Shown here: positions 7,235 through 14,702 of the stretch, one piece after another
How the letters are laid out: each line of letters starts with the position of its first letter
How positions within the stretch are numbered: position 1 is the first letter of the stretch
Assembly (NCBI GenBank): GCA_903919145.1
Contig: CAIXGW010000368.1
Coordinates: 1-42,143, forward strand
Origin: an uncultured Myxococcales bacterium
GTDB lineage: Bacteria; Myxococcota_A; UBA9042
Reading direction: 5' to 3'
DNA length: 42,143 nucleotides
Program-made: the position numbers and the translations under genes
Notes under the pieces: model-generated
What the model was told of the DNA's origin: nothing
The model's input: the letters and a program-made list of their open reading frames with translations, nothing else
Databases searched by the model: none

Positions 7235-10234
7235 TCACGGAAACGGTCTGGGGGCGCTGGGCACGCCAAGCTCGACCCGCCACACGCCGATCTTCCAGCC
7301 ATCGGGGATGTAGATGCTCATGGGATCCCAGCCCTTGCCGCCGCCCCACTGCAGGTTGGGCAGGTAGGTCTCGTTGGTGTCGCCGTCGATGATCTTGACT
7401 GCGGCACCGCCACTTGCCGGGATGCGCCAGATATCGGTCGCGCCGTATTCGCAGACGTAGACATTGCCGCATGCATCGACCGCGATGCCGTCGAGCAACC
7501 CGCCGGGGCCAATCGGCGACGCCCACTTGACCAGCTTGCCGGGCACGCCACTGGCCGACAGCGCCAGCTTGTAGATGTAGCCGCTGCCAAACGAGCCGAT
7601 GTACAGCTGGGTGAAGTCAGGGTTAAAGATGATGCCGTTGGGGTTTTTGATTTGGTTGGTCAGCACAGTGTAGGCACCGGTGTAGGGGTGGATGCGCAAC
7701 ACCCGGCTGCCGTCGTGCTCGGTCACGTAGATGAACCCCTTGAGATCGGTGGTGATGCCGTTGGGATAGGCCAAGCCCTGCACCAGGACCTTCTGCGAGC
7801 CGTCTTCGTCAAACACCAGGATGCGGCCGAGCTTGTCATCGCAGACGGCCAGCTTGCCATCGGGCAGGTAGCGCATGCCGGCGCGCTGATTGACACCGGG
7901 AATCCATAGCTTGGCCTTGGCGCCGGCCTTGGTCTTGAACAGCGCGGTGTTGTTGGAGCCCACCAGGTTGCCCTGATTGTCAAAGGCTATGTCTTCAGAG
8001 GCAACGGCCCCAGGGATTTTCTCAAGCGGAAAGGGGCCTTGAGGCAGGTTGGCGCAATCGTAGACCAGCGTGGCGGGCTCAGCGACGTCTACGGTGGTGG
8101 CGTCTGCCGAGGCGTCGATGCCCAGGTCCGCCAAGCTATCCAAGGGAGCATCTATCGTTGAGTCCGCGTCAGCTACTCCTTGGGCGTCGGTGACCGCGTC
8201 TGTGGCCCCGTCGAGAACGGCGTCAGGGTCGGCATCTGGGGCAGCGTCGGTGTCTGCTGCGGGATCGGCGTCCGGTGCAGCGTCGCTGTCCAGGGCCACC
8301 TTGGGGGCGTCGGTGGTGTTGGCGTCGGCCTGGGTTGCCACAGCCGCGGCGGGTGGTGGCGTTTGCTTGCCGCAGCCCAGGCCTAGCAGCGCCACCGCAG
8401 CGACCAACAGCGCCCTGCGCCGGCGCCTCCGCGCGACCAACCCCAGCACAGGCCCCATCAGCAACAACCAGCCAGGCCAAGAGATGGCGGCCCAAGGCCT
8501 GGAAGAACAGCCGCCATCGCTGGCGCTGACGGGTGCGGGCTTTGCAGCTGCGGGCGAGCTGGCATCGCCGCCCTTGGCATCCGCGGCAGCGCTGGAGCCG
8601 CCATCGCTCTGGGCCTGGCAGAACCCTTCCTGGCAGCCAAAGCCGGTCTGACAGCTGCCGCAGCTGCCGCCGCAGCCGTTGGAACCGCACACCTTGCCAA
8701 CGCAGCTGGGCTGGCAAGGCGCCGAGCACTGGCCGTCGCTGCAGCCGTAGGTGCACGGGTAGAGCGGCGGGCCGACCTGACCGCAACTATCCAGCAAGCA
8801 TAGGGACTTATCACAACAGATGGTATCCTTGGTCAGAGGGCAGGTGCAGGTGCCACTGTTGCAGTCCTTGCCGGTGGGGCAGCTGCCACAGGAGCCACCG
8901 CAGCCGTCTGGCCCGCAGGTCTTGCCGGCACAGTCGACTTTGCACGCTGGGCATTGGCCATTGGTGCAGAGGCCGCCCTCGGGGCAAACGCCGCAGGCGC
9001 CGCCGCAGCCGTTGTCACCGCACTTCTTGCCCTCGCAGCTGGGCTTGCAGCAGCCTTTGTTGTCCGGGCAGGCAACGCAGGCCCCGGCGCAGCAATCGCC
9101 AAGCTCGGTGCACTGGTCGTCGCAGTAGCAGTCCTTGCCGGCGCCGTCTTTGAATGGTCCGCCACCGCATTGGCCGGCGCAGAGGCTGTCTAGGCATTTG
9201 CCTTGGGCGCACACCTTGGGGTCGGGGCAGTCGCCGCACTCGCCACCGCAGCCGTCTGGGCCGCAGGATTTGCCGTCGCATTTGGGTTGGCAGGCCACGC
9301 AATTGCCTAGCACGCAGTCGCCGTTGCCCGGGCAGCTGCCGCACTGGCCGCCGCAACCATCGGGGCCGCAGGTCTTGCCGTCGCAGTCCGGGGTGCAGCA
9401 CTGGTACTTGTGGCAAACCTTGCCTTTGCCGCAGCTGCCGCAGTCCAGCCCGCAGAACTCACCGCAGCCCAGGCCCGCACAGCTCGGCTTGGCTGGGCAG
9501 GGTTTGCAGCTGTAGCCGCACTCGTTTTCGCACGCGCCGGCGCAGAACGCATCCCAGGCCACACTGCAGCAGAACGGGTGCTTGGCGCAAACGCAGCTCT
9601 CGCAGCCGCAGCCGCTGCAGCCGGGGCTCTTGCTGCCCTGGCAAGCTTTGGGGATCGGCAGGCATTTCTGCAATCCAGGCTCGCAGGCCAGCCCGGGACC
9701 GCACACGCCACAAGAAAAGCCCTTGGGGTCACTGCCGCACTCCAGGCCCGCGCACTGCGGGGTGTAGCAGCTGCCGTCATTCAGACAAATCTGCCCAGCC
9801 CCTAGGCATTTGCCGCAAGAACCGGCACACGCAGGGCTGCAAGCAGCGCCGGCAACGCAGCTGGCAGGGCAGGTAGCGCAGGACTTGGGGTGCACGCCGC
9901 TGGGGTCCGAACCGCCAGCCGTGCCGCAATCGTAGTTGCCAAGGGTCGAGCCGGGGCCAAGGGGGGCCCAGCCGCAAGCTGGGAAGCTGCCGGGGCAATC
10001 GATGCAGTACAGGTCCTTGCCCTGGCAGTAGAGCAGCCGCCCGGTGCTGTCGCAGCAGCCGGCCAGGGCCAGGTCGCAGCCGCCGACCACCGAAGGCTCA
10101 AGCGGGCCCTTGCAGGAGGCCACAGCCGGTTCAGCGCCGCCCGCCGCCGCGGCAAGCCAAGGCACGCAGACGACCGCGGCCCCAAGGAGCAGCAGTGCCA
10201 GCCACCGGCGTTGCGCCGCAAATCCGTGCCCCAT
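7235..10234 (-). CDS. Cys-rich MYXO-CTERM-like protein fused in frame to a lipoprotein beta-propeller
   Basis: 999 residues from ATG 10234 (GGAGAG 5 bases upstream; signal peptide LALLLLGAAVVCVPWLAAAA). The N-half contains a CC..WDxFCxxxC module (~200-250), five repeats CxGKxCGxDGCGGxCGxC (from ~283 to ~560) and a somatomedin-B-like stretch (~349-383, CYCDDQCTELGDCC). Residues ~570-607 look like a MYXO-CTERM sorting tail: GGCSS, WPGWLLLMGPVLGLV, then six Arg. Such proteins usually stop there. Instead the frame runs into ALLVAAVALLGLGC (lipobox, Cys621), an Asp/Ala linker (to ~690) and a six-bladed SMP-30/NHL-type propeller (PNGITTDLKGFIYVTEHDGS, GIAVDACGNVYVCEYG). A separate lipoprotein could start at Met593 (base 8458; 407 residues). 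Either a fusion by stop loss or two overlapping products. Confidence 0.7.
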   Translation of the reverse strand: MGHGFAAQRRWLALLLLGAAVVCVPWLAAAAGGAEPAVASCKGPLEPSVVGGCDLALAGCCDSTGRLLYCQGKDLYCIDCPGSFPACGWAPLGPGSTLGNYDCGTAGGSDPSGVHPKSCATCPASCVAGAACSPACAGSCGKCLGAGQICLNDGSCYTPQCAGLECGSDPKGFSCGVCGPGLACEPGLQKCLPIPKACQGSKSPGCSGCGCESCVCAKHPFCCSVAWDAFCAGACENECGYSCKPCPAKPSCAGLGCGEFCGLDCGSCGKGKVCHKYQCCTPDCDGKTCGPDGCGGQCGSCPGNGDCVLGNCVACQPKCDGKSCGPDGCGGECGDCPDPKVCAQGKCLDSLCAGQCGGGPFKDGAGKDCYCDDQCTELGDCCAGACVACPDNKGCCKPSCEGKKCGDNGCGGACGVCPEGGLCTNGQCPACKVDCAGKTCGPDGCGGSCGSCPTGKDCNSGTCTCPLTKDTICCDKSLCLLDSCGQVGPPLYPCTYGCSDGQCSAPCQPSCVGKVCGSNGCGGSCGSCQTGFGCQEGFCQAQSDGGSSAAADAKGGDASSPAAAKPAPVSASDGGCSSRPWAAISWPGWLLLMGPVLGLVARRRRRRALLVAAVALLGLGCGKQTPPPAAAVATQADANTTDAPKVALDSDAAPDADPAADTDAAPDADPDAVLDGATDAVTDAQGVADADSTIDAPLDSLADLGIDASADATTVDVAEPATLVYDCANLPQGPFPLEKIPGAVASEDIAFDNQGNLVGSNNTALFKTKAGAKAKLWIPGVNQRAGMRYLPDGKLAVCDDKLGRILVFDEDGSQKVLVQGLAYPNGITTDLKGFIYVTEHDGSRVLRIHPYTGAYTVLTNQIKNPNGIIFNPDFTQLYIGSFGSGYIYKLALSASGVPGKLVKWASPIGPGGLLDGIAVDACGNVYVCEYGATDIWRIPASGGAAVKIIDGDTNETYLPNLQWGGGKGWDPMSIYIPDGWKIGVWRVELGVPSAPRPFP

Positions 10235-10305
10235 GGCCTCTCCGCCTGCGCTCCCCAGCGCTGTGGGCCAGCCTACGCTTCTGGGCGGTGCAGGGCAACC
10301 GCGGT

Positions 10306-10330
10306 CAGACATTCCCCTGGGGAGTGTCCG
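10306..10330. repeat. Palindromic element copy 1
   Basis: 25 bp: left arm CAGACATTCCC, centre CTG, right arm GGGAGTGTCCG. Ten or eleven base pairs counting G-T. First of six related copies in the window. Confidence 0.8.
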
Positions 10331-10438
10331 GCCACGGCTCCGGCCGCGGTGAGCCGCCGAGGTGCTCAGGAGGCACCGGCGGCGCGGCGCGGCTGGGATC
10401 CGGACCGAGAACCGGAAATCTGCAGTTGTTTCATGGTT

Positions 10439-10463
10439 CAGACATTCCCCTAGGGAGTGTCCG
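10439..10463. repeat. Palindromic element copy 2
   Basis: Same arms as copy 1 with centre CTA, so that CCTAGG lies at the middle. Exactly 133 bp from copy 1. Confidence 0.8.
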
Positions 10464-10571
10464 GCCGCACCTCGGGCCGCGGTGAGCCGCCGAGCTGCTC
10501 AGGAGGCACCGGCGGCGCGGCGCGGCTGGGGTCCGGACCGAGAACCGGAAATCTGCAGTTGTTTCATGGTT

Positions 10572-10596
10572 CAGACATTCCCCTAGGGAGTGTCCG
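10572..10596. repeat. Palindromic element copy 3
   Basis: Identical in sequence to copy 2 and exactly 133 bp further on. The sequence after it diverges from the two preceding repeat units. Confidence 0.8.
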
Positions 10597-10682
10597 AACG
10601 CTGCGCGGCCCGCGGTGTGCCGGCGGCAAGGCACAACGGGTAACCGAGCGGGTCCCTGTCAATCTGCCGTATTTTCATAGAT

Positions 10683-10707
10683 CAGACATTGCCTAGGGGA
10701 CTGTCTG
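10683..10707. repeat. Palindromic element copy 4, overlapping a stop codon
   Basis: Arms CAGACATTGCC and GGGACTGTCTG. The CTAG centre supplies the TAG stop (10693-10695) of the minus-strand gene 10693-11544, whose last few residues are encoded by the right half of the palindrome. The position at the very 3' end would suit a terminator, but there is no T-tract. Confidence 0.75.
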
Positions 10708-11544
10708 ACCAGGCGCTGACGCCTCCATGCCAGGCGACTCCAGGATTCTTCGCACAATCTCAAGCGAGGTGGCGCAGTACAGGCCGTCGGCAATCCGCTC
10801 GTCAAAGCTGTAGCGCAGCACGGCGGTCGGGCGGACCTGGACCTCGCCGGCAGCGCTGACCCAGGTCGCCTGGTGGATGCGCCCCAGGACCGCGAAGATT
10901 GGCACCGTGCCCCAGTCGTAGAGGTGGTGAAACGGCGCGTCCAGGCCAATCGAGCCCAGGTTGGCCAAGAAAGCGCTGGCGTACAGCGGGTCCGATGCCG
11001 TCAGGGCGCCGGGCAACAAGTTCCAGGCGTCCAGCCGGCGCTGCAGGGCCACCAGCCAACCCAGCAGCCACCCGGGCAGCGGCGCAAACAGGGCCATTTC
11101 CTTCTCTGAAGTCAGCGGCGCGGCGCCCCGCCCCAGGCCAATCGCGGCGTCGGACTTGCGCACCACGTCTTCAAAAGTGTCTGTCGGCAGGAATTCGACC
11201 TTGACGGTGGTCATCGGCGCACCATCAGCCAGCTTCTTCTTGACGGCAAAGGAGAGCTCGATCTTGTGGCGCTGATAGGTCGCGCCGCCAATGACGAAGC
11301 GGTGCACGTCCGGGCGCAGCACCAGCACCCGCACCAGCGCGTACTGCAGCAGGTGAAACAAGGAGGCCGGCGTGCCGCTCTGGGCCGCGTGGCGCTGCAG
11401 CCACGGCAGCGTCTGGGTCAGGTCGATGCGCTGCTCGTGGTACACCGTGGCGCCCGTCCGCGTGGGCATCAGATGCGGCATCACCGCGCGCAGGGGTGGC
11501 AGGTTGGTCAAGCGCTTGCCGTCAGGCCGGTCTCCCCACAACAT
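10693..11544 (-). CDS. CAT/E2-type acyltransferase-fold protein lacking the catalytic His
   Basis: 283 residues. The middle and C-terminus match the chloramphenicol acetyltransferase / 2-oxoacid dehydrogenase E2 catalytic fold: LFHLLQYALVRVLVLRPDVHRF near 60-80, FLANLGSIGLDAPFHHL near 185, and the closing strand-loop RYSFDERIADGLYCATSL. In active enzymes that loop reads xxxDHRxxDGA, with His as the general base. Here Glu replaces His while the Arg and Asp-Gly are kept. No lipoyl or E1-binding domain is present and no dehydrogenase genes are near, so a pyruvate-dehydrogenase role is unlikely. Related stand-alone proteins with this substitution exist, as far as I recall, but have no firm function. 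AGAGGTG precedes the ATG at 11544. The stop lies inside palindrome copy 4. Confidence 0.65.
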   Translation of the reverse strand: MLWGDRPDGKRLTNLPPLRAVMPHLMPTRTGATVYHEQRIDLTQTLPWLQRHAAQSGTPASLFHLLQYALVRVLVLRPDVHRFVIGGATYQRHKIELSFAVKKKLADGAPMTTVKVEFLPTDTFEDVVRKSDAAIGLGRGAAPLTSEKEMALFAPLPGWLLGWLVALQRRLDAWNLLPGALTASDPLYASAFLANLGSIGLDAPFHHLYDWGTVPIFAVLGRIHQATWVSAAGEVQVRPTAVLRYSFDERIADGLYCATSLEIVRRILESPGMEASAPGQTVP

Positions 11545-11694
11545 GAGTCACCTCTAGGGCTGTTGGCGGCGCAGCGGCGCTCCTGTGGTCGGCGATGATG
11601 CCCGCATTTTGGGGTGGTGTCTCGCGGCGCTGAAGGCCGGCTGCCAGTGGGCGTGACAATTGGGCGTAGTTCGGTGCGGAAGGCTGGGGCCCGA

Positions 11695-12060
11695 CTAGCG
11701 GTCGGCCAGCCGCTGAGAAGAAGGCAGGCTCTCTGGCTCTCGCCCATCGAGCAGTTCCACCGCGTCCCGCTCTACAATCGCCCGCAGCTCTGCCGATAGG
11801 GACTGGCCATCGCAGACGTCCACGCGAAAGCCCAGGGTCGAGTCTTCGAAGGCCTCTTGAATCAGCCGCAACTCACGCAAACTCATTGGATGCGGAGCAA
11901 AAATGGCCAGATCAAGGTCCGAATGCGGCCGATAGGTGCCAGTGGCTCGGGAGCCAAACGCCACTACCCGAGCACCGCCCGCAGTCGCAGCCACGATCGA
12001 CAATACCTGTTTCATATCGGCAATTTTTAGGCCAAGCCGAGCTGCGGCGGACCCACTCAC
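11695..12060 (-). CDS. mntA: MntA-type antitoxin nucleotidyltransferase (MNT domain)
   Basis: 121 residues from GTG 12060, which overlaps the stop of the HepT gene (GTGA), so the pair is translationally coupled. Contains the minimal nucleotidyltransferase signature GSx10DxD: Gly36-Ser37 in AFGSRATG and Asp48/Asp50 in SDLDLAIF, with a further acidic candidate in FRVDVCD. In characterised HEPN-MNT pairs the MNT partner transfers AMP from ATP to a Tyr next to the HEPN active site and so silences the RNase toxin. All residues needed for that appear present. An internal Met (16) could give a shorter form. Cytoplasmic. The alternative view, a generic 'nucleotidyltransferase domain protein', describes the same family. 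Confidence 0.85.
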   Translation of the reverse strand: MSGSAAARLGLKIADMKQVLSIVAATAGGARVVAFGSRATGTYRPHSDLDLAIFAPHPMSLRELRLIQEAFEDSTLGFRVDVCDGQSLSAELRAIVERDAVELLDGREPESLPSSQRLADR

Positions 12061-12479
12061 TGCGGTACCCGTGCGCGCAGGCGGTCGAGCAGCTCGTCGG
12101 CGTCGCCAAAGAACGCCATCGCCGTCACCGCGATGCTGCTGGCCAAAGCCTGATCATAGACGTGCGACGTCAGATTGCGCGCTTGGTGGTAATCCATCCA
12201 GCGCTCGACATCGCTCAAGAGCAAATGCTGGTGGGCGAGGCGAAACAGCTCGCGCCGCGCCAAACCGTCTACCGTCATCGCACCCAGCTCGTCTCCAAGG
12301 ACGCGGCGAATGGTCTTCCACGCCAGCTCGTAGGTGAATTCGAAGCACTGGATCAAACCGCCTTGCAGGACCTCGCGTACGTCGGCCGGAGTTCCGTCGA
12401 CTTCGGCCTGGCGCACCACCACAATCGCGCGTTCCAGTGCAGCGGTGGCCACGGTCAATGGCGTCAAGTTGATGGTCAA
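12057..12479 (-). CDS. hepT: HepT-type toxin (HEPN domain RNase), HI0074 family
   Basis: About 140 residues, mostly helical. Motifs GLIQCFEFTYELAWKTIRR (residues ~40-60) and LSDVERWMDYHQARNLTSHVYD are diagnostic for the HI0074/HepT family. The HEPN RNase motif Rx4HxY is intact (Arg101, His106, Tyr108). The Tyr is the residue modified by the cognate MNT protein in studied systems. The start is uncertain: the frame stays open upstream but that part looks non-coding. TTG 12479 gives the usual family length and has AGG eight bases before it. Encoded directly upstream of mntA with a 4-bp overlap, so this is a complete toxin-antitoxin module. Expected to cleave RNA when not adenylylated. Confidence 0.8.
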   Translation of the reverse strand: MTINLTPLTVATAALERAIVVVRQAEVDGTPADVREVLQGGLIQCFEFTYELAWKTIRRVLGDELGAMTVDGLARRELFRLAHQHLLLSDVERWMDYHQARNLTSHVYDQALASSIAVTAMAFFGDADELLDRLRARVPQ

Positions 12480-12556
12480 GCTCGCGACCTGTGCGCCGAA
12501 AGACGCGGCGCCCGGGCACAATCTAGCCGGTGTGCATGGCCGTACGCAAGGCCTGT

Positions 12557-12581
12557 CGGACAGTACGGTAGGGAGTGTCTG
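12557..12581. repeat. Palindromic element copy 5 (diverged)
   Basis: CGGACAGTACG centre GTA GGGAGTGTCTG. The outer six pairs are kept (CGGACA with TGTCTG, one G-T), while the middle has decayed. Lies in the divergent region upstream of hepT, so this copy is not a 3' terminator of either neighbour. Confidence 0.6.
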
Positions 12582-12758
12582 ATCGGCTTGGCGATTGGGG
12601 AATTTGGTGGTCGCGGAGGTTGGTGGGGGTGGAGCGCACCGATCTTGGGACGCAGGGCGCATCCCGCTGCCGCGGGACCGGGTGCTAGGCGCGCCGGCCT
12701 GCCGGCCTCTGCGCCCGGAAAAGCGAGCCCGGTCGTCGGGCCCGGCCAATTACTCTAC

Positions 12759-12786
12759 TTGACCCATAGACCGCATAGACTATAGT
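12759..12786 (+). promoter_or_regulatory. Sigma-70 promoter of the sulfate-transport operon
   Basis: TTGACC (12759-12764), 16-bp spacer, TATAGT (12781-12786), 59 bp before the ATG at 12846. The spacer contains a heptamer direct repeat, CATAGAC at 12765 and 12774, abutting the -10. That is a plausible operator position for a sulfur-status regulator, which is inference only. Confidence 0.65.
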
Positions 12787-12845
12787 GAAGGCAGGACGTG
12801 CGCACCGTGCGCCGCATCCCCAGACCCCGGCTGTAGGCGACCGAC

Positions 12846-13874
12846 ATGACCCCGACTCCTTTGAAGATTCTCTGCTGCTGGCTGCTGGCGATGGCTCTAG
12901 CGACAGGCTGCGGCAAGTCGCCAGACAGCGCCGAGGCCAAGCCACTGCGCCTGCTCAACGTCAGCTACGACCCGACGCGCGAGCTGTACCAAGAGGCCAA
13001 CGGCGAATTCATCAAGCAGTGGCAGCAGAAGACCGGCCAGAAGCTCGAGATCGCCCAGTCCCACGGCGGATCTGGCAAACAGGCGCGGTCGGTCATTGAT
13101 GGCTTGCAGGCCGATGTGGTGACTCTGGCCCTCGCGTGGGACATCGACGCCATTGCACAGAAGTCTGGCTTGCTGCCCAAAGAGTGGGCCAAGCTGTTGC
13201 CCCACCAGTCTTCGCCCTACACCTCGACCATCGTCTTCTTGGTGCGCAAAGGCAATCCCAAAGCCATTGCCGACTGGGAGGACCTGGTCAAGCCAGGGGT
13301 CCAAGTCATCACGCCCAACCCCAAAACCGGCGGCGGTGCGCGCTGGAATTACCTAGCGGCCTGGGGAGCTGCACTCAAGCGCGGCGGCGGAGACAAGGCC
13401 AAGGCGCGGGCCTACGTCAAGGCGCTGTACGGCAACGTGCCGGTGATGGACGCCTCGGCCCGGGCGGCCACCTTGAGCTTTGCTCAGCGGGGCCTAGGCG
13501 ATGCGCTGATTACCTGGGAAAATGAAGGGTTGTTGGCGATGCAAGAGATGGGCCCGGGCAAGTTTGAGCTGATCCGCCCCACGGTGTCGATTCTTGCCGA
13601 ACCGCCGGTCGCAGTGGTGCGGCAAAACACAGAGAAGCACGGCACGACCGCCGCAGCAGAGGCGTACCTGCAATTCCTCTACACCCCGCAGGGCCAAGAA
13701 CTGGCGGCCAAGCACCACTTCCGGCCGCGCGATCCAGCGGTCTTGGCCAAGTGGGCGGCAAAGTTTCCCAAGATGGAGCTGTTTAGCATAGACGAGATGA
13801 TGGGCGGCTGGGCCCAAGCGCACGCTGAACACTTTGCCGATGCTGGGATTTTTGACCAGCTGCTGCAGCGGTAG
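12846..13874 (+). CDS. sbp: Sulfate/thiosulfate-binding lipoprotein of an ABC importer
   Basis: 342 residues. Lipobox ALATGC (Cys22), so this binding protein is membrane-tethered rather than free in the periplasm as in E. coli. The Sbp/CysP family pattern is clear: [20 protein letters not shown] near 37, [26 protein letters not shown] (about 76-100, ligand loops), [18 protein letters not shown] near 158, and the closing FRPRDPAVL. The family binds sulfate or thiosulfate; the sequence alone does not tell which. First gene of the operon sbp-cysT-cysW-cysA-activator, with 3-bp or overlapping junctions. The ATG at 12846 is fixed by the signal peptide. Confidence 0.92.
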   Translation: MTPTPLKILCCWLLAMALATGCGKSPDSAEAKPLRLLNVSYDPTRELYQEANGEFIKQWQQKTGQKLEIAQSHGGSGKQARSVIDGLQADVVTLALAWDIDAIAQKSGLLPKEWAKLLPHQSSPYTSTIVFLVRKGNPKAIADWEDLVKPGVQVITPNPKTGGGARWNYLAAWGAALKRGGGDKAKARAYVKALYGNVPVMDASARAATLSFAQRGLGDALITWENEGLLAMQEMGPGKFELIRPTVSILAEPPVAVVRQNTEKHGTTAAAEAYLQFLYTPQGQELAAKHHFRPRDPAVLAKWAAKFPKMELFSIDEMMGGWAQAHAEHFADAGIFDQLLQR

Positions 13875-13877
13875 GCC

Positions 13878-14702
13878 ATGGCTGGTCGCGCCAAAGTGCC
13901 TCGCCTGCCGGGCTTAGGGCTGAGCTCAACCGTCACGCTGCTTTGGCTGGGGGCCCTAGCGCTGCTACCGATGGCGGCGCTGGTGATTCAGGCCGCCCAG
14001 GTGCCGCTCGGGCGCTGGCAAGCGGTGTTGGCAGACCCCCGGGTGCTGTCTGCCCTAGGCCTCTCCTTTAGCGGCGCCCTAGTCGCGGCTCTGCTGGCCA
14101 CTCTGGCTGGCGGGCTGGTGGCTTGGGTGCTGGTGCGCTACCAGTTTGCCGGGCGCTGGATGATGGATGCTGTGGTCGACCTGCCCTTTGCTCTGCCCAC
14201 CGCAGTGGCCGGTATCGCCTTGACCGCATTGTGGGGGCCAGATGGGATTTTCGGCAGCTTTTGCAAGCAGTTCCTTGGCCTAGATGTGGCCTTCACCCGC
14301 GTAGGCGTGGTGCTGGCATTGGTGTTTGTGGGCCTGCCATTTGTGGTGCGCACGGTGCAACCCGTCTTGGCCGACCTGGACGCCGCGCTGGAGGAAGCCG
14401 CGGCGTGCTTGGGGGCTTCGCAGCTGCAAGTGCTGACCAAAGTGCTGCTGCCGCCGCTGCGCCCTGCGTTGATTACTGGATTCTCTCTGGCCTTTGCCCG
14501 CGGGGTCGGCGAGTTTGGCTCGGTGGTCTTCATCGCCGGTAATTTGCCCAACCGCACAGAGATCGCACCGCTGTTGGTAGTGACCCGGCTAGAAGAATAC
14601 GACTATGCCGGGGCCACAGTGCTGGCTACGACGCTGCTGGGCGGTTCGCTGGTGCTGTTGGGGCTGTTGACGCGCTTGCAGCGCCGCCCGGGGCAATCAT
14701 GA
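13878..14702 (+). CDS. cysT: Sulfate/thiosulfate ABC transporter permease CysT (CysU)
   Basis: 274 residues with about six membrane helices. The coupling-loop signature of binding-protein-dependent permeases is present (EEAAACLGASQLQVLTKVLLP, about 172-193). FALPTAVAGIALTALWGPDG near 103 and FARGVGEFGSVVFIAGN near 209 are specific to the CysT/ModB-like sulfate group. Starts three bases after the sbp stop and ends with a 4-bp ATGA overlap into cysW. Forms the transmembrane heterodimer with CysW in the inner membrane. Confidence 0.93.
   Translation: MAGRAKVPRLPGLGLSSTVTLLWLGALALLPMAALVIQAAQVPLGRWQAVLADPRVLSALGLSFSGALVAALLATLAGGLVAWVLVRYQFAGRWMMDAVVDLPFALPTAVAGIALTALWGPDGIFGSFCKQFLGLDVAFTRVGVVLALVFVGLPFVVRTVQPVLADLDAALEEAAACLGASQLQVLTKVLLPPLRPALITGFSLAFARGVGEFGSVVFIAGNLPNRTEIAPLLVVTRLEEYDYAGATVLATTLLGGSLVLLGLLTRLQRRPGQS

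Larger units (their letters stand above)
10235..10692. repeat. Intergenic tract with tandem 133-bp repeats and four palindromes
   Basis: Non-coding stretch between two minus-strand genes. From 10306 there are two nearly identical direct repeats of 133 bp (10306-10438 and 10439-10571). Each begins with the 25-bp palindrome and ends with a shared tract including GAAATCTGCAGTTGTTTCA. A third palindrome starts at 10572 with a diverged unit (111 bp) that ends at a fourth palindrome, 10683. Short open frames here are by-products of the repeats. No promoter for the downstream gene is evident, although it must lie here if that gene is not co-transcribed with 10693-11544. Confidence 0.8.
12480..12845. 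other. Divergent intergenic region between hepT and the sulfate-transport operon
   Basis: 366 bp with no convincing gene. It holds palindrome copy 5 (12557-12581) on the hepT side and a strong plus-strand promoter (12759-12786) on the other. Open frames that extend through 12500-12750 have unnatural composition and look like by-products of the high GC content. Confidence 0.6.

Noticed and set aside
7235..10312. Earlier start for the Cys-rich fusion protein at 10312
   Set aside because: The extension would run into palindrome copy 1 and lacks a ribosome site; ATG 10234 has one and a proper signal peptide.
10306..10707. CRISPR array
   Set aside because: Regular 133-bp spacing suggested it, but the intervening sequence is itself repeated rather than unique, and no cas genes are present.
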